Below are positions 1 through 5,122 of a stretch of DNA of 9,056 nt, piece after piece (position 1 is the stretch's first letter; the number at the start of each line of letters is the position of its first letter). The DNA is taken from NCBI GenBank assembly GCA_001898095.1, contig MKSH01000100.1:576-9631 (forward strand). The letters are read 5' to 3'. The DNA is from Solirubrobacterales bacterium 70-9 (lineage in GTDB: Bacteria; Actinomycetota; Thermoleophilia; Solirubrobacterales; 70-9). Both the position numbers and the translations under genes were made by a program. The notes beneath the pieces were generated by a model that saw nothing but the letters and a program-made list of their open reading frames with translations, ran no database searches and was not told the DNA's origin.

Positions 1-328
1 GCGACTCGCCGATGCCGGTTGGCACGAGCTGTTCGTCCCCGGCGCCGCTGCCGTCCACCACGACCAGCTCGCCACCGACCTCGCCGCGGGCCTGCCGCGG
101 ATCGTCGAATTCCACCGTAATCGAGATAAGTACATGCGGGTGCACCACGGGCCCGCCGCGGCGTTCGCGGTGCGCGTCCTCACCGCCTGGTCCTACGGCG
201 TCCGCGCGCTCGCCGCCATGGTCATCCCCGGGCAGCCCGCGGACGTCTACCGCGCCCACGCGAGGCAGGCGCTGCTCCCGGCGCGGGGCGCCGGGCTGCG
301 GGAGCGGGCCGAGGCCGCCGCCGGCTAG
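1..328 (+). CDS. Family 2 glycosyltransferase, C-terminal end (partial)
   Basis: This is the last 108 codons of a gene whose start lies before the window; reading from base 2 the frame is open to TAG at 326-328. The visible protein has GWHELFVPGAAAVHH, then EFHRNRDKYMRVHHG, then a hydrophobic stretch (AAFAVRVLTAWSYGVRAL) and a basic, alanine-rich tail. A His-His/aromatic stretch followed by an R..RY.R.HHG motif and one hydrophobic helix is typical of the C-terminus of GT2 enzymes related to WbbL-type rhamnosyltransferases, which add sugars to polyprenyl-linked glycans at the inner membrane face. The catalytic GT-A domain is outside the window, so donor and acceptor cannot be judged. The gene converges on tatA and shares its stop tetranucleotide with it. 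The family call is fairly secure; rhamnosyl specificity is only a possibility. Confidence 0.75.
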   Translation, partial: RLADAGWHELFVPGAAAVHHDQLATDLAAGLPRIVEFHRNRDKYMRVHHGPAAAFAVRVLTAWSYGVRALAAMVIPGQPADVYRAHARQALLPARGAGLRERAEAAAG

Positions 329-534
329 ACGGTCGTCTTCGAGGCGGGCTCGGAAGTCTTCTCGGGATCCGCGGACTTCTCGGACTCACCCGAGATGCCG
401 GAGATGCCCGATTTGAACTCGCGCATACTGCGACCGAGGCCGCGGCCTGCTTCGGGGAGCTTTTTCGGGCCGAGGACGAGGAGCGCGATGATCGCGACGA
501 TGGCGATCTCGAGGGGGCCGATTTGAGAGAACAT
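325..534 (-). CDS. tatA: TatA, Sec-independent (twin-arginine) translocase subunit
   Basis: This 69-residue protein is a pore-forming subunit of the Tat pathway, which exports folded proteins across the cytoplasmic membrane. It has a very short N-terminus (MFSQIG), one membrane helix at about residues 7-21 (PLEIAIVAIIALLVL), the hinge GPKKLPEAG (residues 22-30) and a basic amphipathic helix RGLGRSMREFK (31-41), followed by a Ser/Glu/Lys-rich tail. The hinge is usually FGP; here Phe is replaced by Leu21. The length and helix-hinge-helix order favour TatA over TatB, which is normally longer. No tatC is visible. The start is ATG at 534 without a clear Shine-Dalgarno site, but a GATAAT -10 box lies 6 nt upstream, suggesting a leaderless transcript. 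It is transcribed in the same direction as the glycan operon but probably from its own promoter. Confidence 0.9.
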   Translation of the reverse strand: MFSQIGPLEIAIVAIIALLVLGPKKLPEAGRGLGRSMREFKSGISGISGESEKSADPEKTSEPASKTTV

Positions 535-540
535 GAGCCC

Positions 541-570
541 ATTATCGGCAGATGGCGCGTGAATTGCCAG
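541..570 (-). promoter_or_regulatory. Predicted tatA promoter (leaderless type)
   Basis: On the minus strand the hexamer GATAAT (546-541) matches TATAAT at five of six positions. CTGGCA (570-565) lies 18 bp upstream and matches TTGACA at four of six. Only 6 nt separate the -10 box from the ATG at 534, so transcription would start at or next to the start codon. Inferred from sequence only. Confidence 0.5.
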
Positions 571-613
571 TGACGATCCTGGGAATCGCCCGAAAAGGCT
601 GGAAACCCGGCAC

Positions 614-2173
614 CTAGAAGCGCGAGTCTTCGTCCATCCGCTCGGCTTCGTAGAGCTCGCCCGGGTCGCCGTCCACGGCGGGCTCGCGGGCGCGGATCGC
701 GGCGAAGCTCGCGGCCAGCTCCCGGGGGTGCCGGAGGCGCGCCAGCCAACCGCGCTCTTCGGCGGTGAAGAAGCCGAGGACGAAGAGCAGCGGCGGGTAG
801 AGCAGCGCCACCGCCAGGCGCCCGACCAGGCCGCCGAAGCCGGAGGCCGGCATCACCAGCTCCCCCACCCCGACCAGCGCCGCGGCGGCGAAGAGGATGC
901 GGGCGAGGCGCGCCCATTCGTAGGGCACCGGAAAGAGGCGCTGGGTGAACCCGTACATCAGCGCGATCACGACGAGGTAGGAGGCGACCAGTGCCAGCCC
1001 GGCGCCGACGATCCCGAGCGGCGGCACCAGCAGCAGGTTGAGGGCGATGTTGGCGACCAGCGCGGCGAGCGCCGCGGGCAGGTTGTACTCGGTCCGCCCC
1101 GTCCGCCCCAGGATCACCACCATCACCATGTAGAGCGCGTAGAGGGTGACCGCGGCGGCGATCAGGCCGACCACTTCGTAGGCGTCGAAGAACTTCGGCG
1201 CGGCGAAGAGCCGCAGCAGGTACTGGGCGAGCAGCCAGAGCCCGACCACCAGCCAGGTGCAGCCGGCGAGGAAGAGCGTGATCACGGTCGCGTAGGTGCG
1301 GCGCGCCTCGTCGTCGTCGCGGATCGAGTAGGCGAGCGGCGGCCAGGCCAGCTGGAAGCCGCGCACGAGCACGTTCACCGCCTGGGCGAACTTCACCGCC
1401 AGCGAGTAGAGGCCCGCCTCGGCGAGGCCGCGCATCTGGACGATGATCAGCCGGTCGGCGAAGTTCAGCAGGTAGAGGCTGACCTCGGCGGGCATCGTCG
1501 GCAGGCCGAAGCGCAGCAGCCGGTGCAGCAGCGGCGGGTCGACCCGCAGGGTGAGCCGGCGGCGCTGGATCGCGATCATCGCGAGGACGAAGACGGCGCC
1601 GGTCAGGTAGGAGCCGAGCAGCAGGCCGCGCGCCCCGTCCCCGACCCCGACGACGAGGACGATGGTCAGCGCGATCGTCGCCAGGACGTTGGCGATCGTG
1701 GTGATGAAGTAGGCCCGGGCCCGCTCGTCGAGGCGGAAGAGCGTCAGCAGGTATTCGAACAGCGTCGCCACCCAGAGCCCGCCGATCGCGAAGCGGGTCA
1801 GTTCGGTCGCGGTGTGGAGTTCGTCGGGCTTCGGGTTGAGCAGCAGTTCGGAGAGCGGCGCGGCGAACGGCAGGGCGATCAGCGCGGCGATCGTCGCCGT
1901 CCAGAAGAGGCCGGAGAAGGTGGCGCCGACGATCCTGTCGGGGTTCTCGTCCTCGCGGTAGTAGAAGCGCAGGACCGCCTCGATCAGGCCGAGCCGGACG
2001 ACGATGCTGGCCGAGACGACGGCGGCGAAGAGGACCTCGGCGGCGCCGTAGTCGTCGAGGCTGAGGTGCCGCGTGTAGAGCGGCAGCAGCGCGACCGCGA
2101 TCAGCTTCGAGAGGATGCTCGCCGCCGTGTAGGCGGCGCCGGTGGTGGCTAGACGCCGTAGGTATCCCGACAC
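614..2173 (-). CDS. Wzx-like polysaccharide flippase (MOP superfamily)
   Basis: This polytopic membrane protein of 519 residues probably moves a polyprenyl-linked glycan unit across the cytoplasmic membrane. It has many hydrophobic segments (about 12-14 helices). The N-terminal pattern (residues 8-31, ending ALLPLYTRHLS) and the block RFGLPTMPAEVSLYLLNFADR (221-241) followed by GLYSLAVKFAQAV are typical of Wzx/RfbX-type MOP exporters, as is LNLLLVPPLGIVGAGLALV (379-396). The length is slightly above the family norm because of a polar tail of about 30 residues (from 490) ending in DEDSRF. I chose the GTG at 2173 because the family-like sequence begins there. The open frame continues to a TTG at 2233, but those extra 20 residues are Arg/Pro/Ser-rich, lie inside the palindromic element and lack a ribosome site. 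A weak GGTGG lies 6 nt before GTG. It is the last gene of the leftward glycan cluster. Confidence 0.85.
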   Translation of the reverse strand: MSGYLRRLATTGAAYTAASILSKLIAVALLPLYTRHLSLDDYGAAEVLFAAVVSASIVVRLGLIEAVLRFYYREDENPDRIVGATFSGLFWTATIAALIALPFAAPLSELLLNPKPDELHTATELTRFAIGGLWVATLFEYLLTLFRLDERARAYFITTIANVLATIALTIVLVVGVGDGARGLLLGSYLTGAVFVLAMIAIQRRRLTLRVDPPLLHRLLRFGLPTMPAEVSLYLLNFADRLIIVQMRGLAEAGLYSLAVKFAQAVNVLVRGFQLAWPPLAYSIRDDDEARRTYATVITLFLAGCTWLVVGLWLLAQYLLRLFAAPKFFDAYEVVGLIAAAVTLYALYMVMVVILGRTGRTEYNLPAALAALVANIALNLLLVPPLGIVGAGLALVASYLVVIALMYGFTQRLFPVPYEWARLARILFAAAALVGVGELVMPASGFGGLVGRLAVALLYPPLLFVLGFFTAEERGWLARLRHPRELAASFAAIRAREPAVDGDPGELYEAERMDEDSRF

Positions 2174-2177
2174 GTCA

Positions 2178-2340
2178 GGCCACCGGCTTCGTGGCGGTGT
2201 GCGACTGGGGGCACGCGAGGCCGAGCAGACCAAGGACGCAGGGTGCAGCCTTTGGCGGTGCCAAAGGCAGACCCGAGGACGAAGGGATGCGATGTGCCTC
2301 GTGTGTCATCCAGGCGTGCAGGGCCGCGGAGCCGGTGGCC
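2178..2340 (+). repeat. 163-bp near-palindromic element (MITE-like or structured RNA)
   Basis: The 174-bp gap between ligase and flippase genes is almost wholly occupied by one long inverted repeat. On the + strand 2178-2195 pairs with 2323-2340 (18 pairs, of which the outer 11 are perfect Watson-Crick), 2198-2203 with 2315-2320, 2205-2209 with 2309-2313 and 2210-2221 with 2296-2307. That is 41 pairs, seven of them G-U, interrupted only by G/G, G/G and A/G mismatches and one bulged A (2308). A purine-rich internal loop follows, and the apex is a perfect 9-bp hairpin (2248-2256 with 2260-2268, loop GGT). The trinucleotide TCA directly flanks both ends (2175-2177, 2341-2343), as a short target duplication would. 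No protein is encoded and no U-run follows, so it is not a standard terminator. Strand is given as + because the wobble pairs form only in + strand RNA. Confidence 0.7.
2248..2268. repeat. Perfect 9-bp hairpin at the apex of the palindromic element
   Basis: GCCTTTGGC and GCCAAAGGC are exact reverse complements separated by GGT. The arms would form a stable stem in RNA of either strand. A GGGT/ACCC pairing (2241-2244 with 2271-2274) extends the stem after small mismatches. The absence of a T-run on either side argues against an intrinsic terminator. Confidence 0.75.
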
Positions 2341-2347
2341 TCAAAGC

Positions 2348-3853
2348 CTAAGCCGGGTCGGGGACTGTGCCCGACGACGCGCCTCGATCGGGTGCCCCCG
2401 TGCGGGCGGCGGCGAGCGACGCGCCGATCGCCAAGAGCACCCAGGTGATCGGATCCTGGAAGAAGCCCGCGTAGGCCAACGTGTGGAACAGCAGCGCCAC
2501 GAACGCCGCCAGCACCGCGGCGCGGGCGATGAAGACGTAGGGCGGGTCCCCATCCGGCCCCCGCGCCCAGAGCCCGGCGCCCATCGTCCAGAGGGAGACG
2601 ACGATCAGGGCGAGGTAGGCCACCAGCCCGACCAGCCCCTGCTCGGCGCCGACCGTGATCGGCTCGGTGTGGGAGATCGTCACCGGCGCCTTCTTTTCGG
2701 TTTCCAGGTGGTTGATGTAGGCCTGCTGGAAGGAGCCCGAGCCGTAGCCCCAGAGCGGTCGTTCGGAGAACAGTTCGGCGCCGCCGGAGACGAGGTGCGC
2801 CCGCCCCGCGGTGTCGACGTTGATGCGCTGGAAGTTGAAGCCCTTGCCGCCGGCGAGGATCACCACGAGGGCCGCCCCGACGGCGACTACGGCCACCACG
2901 CCGAGGGTCCAGCGCCACGACCAGCGCAGCGCCGCCAGGAGGGCGAGCCCGGCGAGCAGGGCGATGAAGCTCGACTGGCTGAACGTCTGGGCGAGGCCGA
3001 GCCAGAGCACCAGGATCACCCCGCACAGCGTCCAGAAGGCCCGCCGCTCCTTGATCCAGAGCATCGCCGCGGTCACCACGACCAGGACGAGCGACAGGTA
3101 GCGGCCGTAGATGTTCGGGTCCCAGAACATCGAGTTCACCCGGAAATAGGTGTGGAATTCGTTCGAGCGGATCACCGCCTCGTTCCAGAAGAGGCTGCGG
3201 CTGACGTACTCGACGCTGCCGATGAGGACGAAGGCGACCGCCTCGACCATGACCAGGACGAGCGCCCAGACGAGCAGGCGACGGTCCCAGGGCAGCTCGC
3301 GCAGGAGGATGTAGGCGAGGGTGAAGGGGACGAGGAAGAAGCAGACTTCCTGCAGCCCTTTCGAGAAGTCCTCCGAGTAGAGCGCCTGCAGGGCGTAGAG
3401 GACGACGAAGATCGCCAGCGTTTTCGCCACCCAGCGCGGCCGCCGCTTCTCCGCCGGCGGCGGCAGGAAGATCGCCGCCAGCACGCCCGCGGCGATCACG
3501 ACGTAGAGCGGCACCAGCAGGTTCGCCGTTTCACCGCCCGATTCGAGCGGGATGCGGAACGGCAGGGTGCCGATGATCGCCAGCGGCATCAGCACCGGCC
3601 ACCTGACGAAGACCGCGGCCAGGGCGATGACGAGGACGATGCCGATCACGATCGCCACCGCCGCTCTGGCCTCGTCGTGGCGGAGCTGGACGATCTGGTT
3701 CGCGTGCCACTGGTCGCCGAGGATCAGGACGGGGAAGAGGACCAGCGCGGTCAGCATCGCGGCGGAGCGCACGCGGCCCGCGGGCAGGAGGATCGAGGCG
3801 GCGGCGCAGGCGGCGGCGATCACCACCCCGGCACCGGAGAGGAAGGAGCTCAA
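2348..3853 (-). CDS. O-antigen ligase / Wzy-type polymerase family membrane protein
   Basis: This integral membrane protein of 501 residues belongs to the Wzy/WaaL-like (O-antigen ligase) superfamily, which polymerises lipid-linked glycan units or transfers finished glycan to an acceptor outside the membrane. It has about a dozen hydrophobic segments. Family marks are FWDPNIYGRYL (243-252), LGLAQTFSQSSFIALLAGLAL (residues 285-305), the loop ERPLWGYGSGSFQQAY (364-379) and SHTEPITVGAEQGLVGL (394-410), in which His395 sits where the family has its conserved external-loop histidine. The last residues (from about 480) are polar. I place the start at TTG 3853: it overlaps the upstream TGA stop as TTGA, and AGAAGG lies about 7 nt before it. 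The longer open frame to 4036 adds 61 Arg/Pro/Gln-rich residues that merely antiparallel-read the neighbouring gene. Polymerase and ligase cannot be told apart from sequence alone. Confidence 0.82.
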   Translation of the reverse strand: MSSFLSGAGVVIAAACAAASILLPAGRVRSAAMLTALVLFPVLILGDQWHANQIVQLRHDEARAAVAIVIGIVLVIALAAVFVRWPVLMPLAIIGTLPFRIPLESGGETANLLVPLYVVIAAGVLAAIFLPPPAEKRRPRWVAKTLAIFVVLYALQALYSEDFSKGLQEVCFFLVPFTLAYILLRELPWDRRLLVWALVLVMVEAVAFVLIGSVEYVSRSLFWNEAVIRSNEFHTYFRVNSMFWDPNIYGRYLSLVLVVVTAAMLWIKERRAFWTLCGVILVLWLGLAQTFSQSSFIALLAGLALLAALRWSWRWTLGVVAVVAVGAALVVILAGGKGFNFQRINVDTAGRAHLVSGGAELFSERPLWGYGSGSFQQAYINHLETEKKAPVTISHTEPITVGAEQGLVGLVAYLALIVVSLWTMGAGLWARGPDGDPPYVFIARAAVLAAFVALLFHTLAYAGFFQDPITWVLLAIGASLAAARTGAPDRGASSGTVPDPA

Positions 3854-4332
3854 CCGCCGGCCTTCTTCTTCTGTTGCTTCCCCTTGCCCACCGCGCAGGA
3901 TTCGGCGCCCTTCGGCGCCTTGTGGAGGCGGATCGTCCCGGGCGCGGTGAGGCTGCGCCCTTCGTCTTCCAGCAGCACCCGCAGCTTGTAGCGGCCGGGG
4001 GGCTGGATCACGCCGTCTTCGTTCTTGCCGTTCCAATGGAACGTGTGGAAGGTGTAGCGCTTGAGGAAGGTGTGGCGGGCGAGCTTGGCGACGATTTCGC
4101 CGCCCGGGCGGATCACCTCGACCGTCCCGTCGTTCGACGTAGTCGTGCGGAACTTCAGCTTGATCTGTTCACAAGGCGGGATGAAGGCGTTCGACTTCTT
4201 CCCCCCGATCCCGACCCGATCGAGCAACAGCGGATCCCGCTTCACCCGCTGGGCGTAGGCGAAGGCGGCGAGCGTGGCGACGACGAGCAGCGCGAAGACG
4301 ACGGCGGCTAGGTCAACCTTCCGCCGCGGCAT
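3850..4332 (-). CDS. Membrane-anchored protein with FlgD-Ig-like domain
   Basis: A 160-residue protein with one N-terminal hydrophobic helix (about 7-26), probably an uncleaved anchor or signal sequence, and an external domain. Residues 55-138 look like a FlgD-type immunoglobulin-like fold: a beta-rich stretch with FHWNGKNEDG (98-107), PPGRYKLRVLLED (111-123) and PGTIRLHK (131-138); the W.G....G....G.Y...V pattern is characteristic of that domain. There is no flagellar gene here, and this fold is widely reused as an extracellular beta-sandwich. Two cysteines (54 and 146) bracket the domain and could form a disulfide. The C-terminus is short and basic (KQQKKKAGG). The ATG at 4332 lies 20 bp inside the upstream gene, with GAGG close before it, and its TGA overlaps the ligase start, so all three are probably translated together. 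A structural or adaptor role near the ligase is a guess. Confidence 0.7.
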   Translation of the reverse strand: MPRRKVDLAAVVFALLVVATLAAFAYAQRVKRDPLLLDRVGIGGKKSNAFIPPCEQIKLKFRTTTSNDGTVEVIRPGGEIVAKLARHTFLKRYTFHTFHWNGKNEDGVIQPPGRYKLRVLLEDEGRSLTAPGTIRLHKAPKGAESCAVGKGKQQKKKAGG

Positions 4333-5110
4333 TGTCCTCGCCGACGACGACCGAGACTTTGGCCTCGTTCGAGACTTCTGCCACTTCAGGGATCATCGGT
4401 TCCACGTTTTTGATCTTCAGGCGTTCGGCCACCTCCTTCGCTTCCGGCTTCGCGCCGGGTTCGAACATCACCACCGATTCTTCGAAGGTGGAGTTCGTGT
4501 TGGTGACGGCGCCCAGTTCAAAGCCCTTTTTTTCGATCTTGTCGCCCCAGCTCGCGGCGAGGCCGGTGACCGAGGTCCCGTTCAGCACCGCCACTTCGAT
4601 TTCGCCGGGTTTGATCTTGGCCACGGAGGCCTTCTTGCCGTTGCCTTCGCCCTTGCCCTTGCCCTGCTTCGAGTCGCCGCTGCTGCCGGTGTTGGTGACC
4701 GCGTAGACGACCCCGCCCGCGACGAGCAGGAAGACGACGAAGAGCACCGCGAGCAGGGCCGGGCGCGAGAGCGATTCGCCGAAGCCGGAGAAACGTTCTT
4801 TGAAGCGCTCGCCGCGGGTTTTTTCCGGCAGCCCTTCCTCGCGTCGCTGGCGGCGCAGCTCGCGATCGGCGATCGCCTCGTGCTCGGCGGTCCGGGACTC
4901 CTCCAGTTCGCGCAGCTCCTCCGCCCGCTGGGCGGCGATGTTCTGCGTCGCTTCCATGCGTTCCTGTTCACGCTCCGGCGCCGAACCCGCCCAATCGCGC
5001 AACCGGCGGATGTCGCGGCCGTGGGCGAAGAGGAGCAGGGCGAAGACCGCCAGTCCCAAGAAGGACGCGAGCCCCGCGAAGGAGCCGATTCTTTCAACGG
5101 TGTGGAGCAA
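4313..5110 (-). CDS. Two-helix membrane protein with C-terminal LytR_C domain
   Basis: A 265-residue protein. Order: membrane helix 1 (about 9-29), a charged, probably coiled-coil region (32-112) rich in Glu and Arg, membrane helix 2 (117-138), a Gly/Lys/Ser linker (141-166) and a globular end (171-257) that resembles the LytR_C domain (IEVAVLNGTSVTGLA, then GFELGAV and AKEVAERLKI). Arg-rich flanks on the inner sides of both helices place the coiled coil in the cytoplasm and the LytR_C domain outside. LytR_C is often found behind the catalytic domain of LytR-CpsA-Psr glycan ligases, but that catalytic domain is absent here. The start is TTG at 5110: it is the first possible start after the in-frame capD stop, four sense codons upstream, and no good ribosome site is visible. 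Its 3' end overlaps the FlgD-Ig-like gene by 20 bp. The function is unknown; a link between cytoplasm and wall glycan attachment is inference. Confidence 0.75.
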   Translation of the reverse strand: MLHTVERIGSFAGLASFLGLAVFALLLFAHGRDIRRLRDWAGSAPEREQERMEATQNIAAQRAEELRELEESRTAEHEAIADRELRRQRREEGLPEKTRGERFKERFSGFGESLSRPALLAVLFVVFLLVAGGVVYAVTNTGSSGDSKQGKGKGEGNGKKASVAKIKPGEIEVAVLNGTSVTGLAASWGDKIEKKGFELGAVTNTNSTFEESVVMFEPGAKPEAKEVAERLKIKNVEPMIPEVAEVSNEAKVSVVVGEDNAAAEG

Positions 5111-5122
5111 AGTTGCGGAAGG

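Noticed and set aside
2174..2233. Upstream TTG start for the flippase, adding 20 residues
   Set aside because: The extension is Arg/Pro/Ser-rich, lacks a ribosome site and lies within the palindromic element; family-like sequence begins at the GTG at 2173.
2248..2268. Intrinsic terminator after the ligase gene
   Set aside because: The hairpin is perfect, but no T-run follows on either strand.
2178..2340. 6S RNA or signal recognition particle RNA
   Set aside because: The rod shape loosely recalls both, but the internal loop is near the apex rather than central, and the conserved SRP apical loop motif is not seen. No known RNA family is recognised.
3850..4332. Tat signal peptide on the FlgD-Ig-like protein (starts MPRRKVD)
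   Set aside because: An Arg-Arg pair is present, but the following residues (K-V-D-L) do not fit RRxFLK, and a simple membrane anchor explains the sequence.
4313..5110. Wzz-type chain-length regulator (two helices around a coiled coil)
   Set aside because: The Arg-rich ends of the coiled coil put it in the cytoplasm, whereas the Wzz coiled coil is outside, and the protein ends in a LytR_C-like domain instead.
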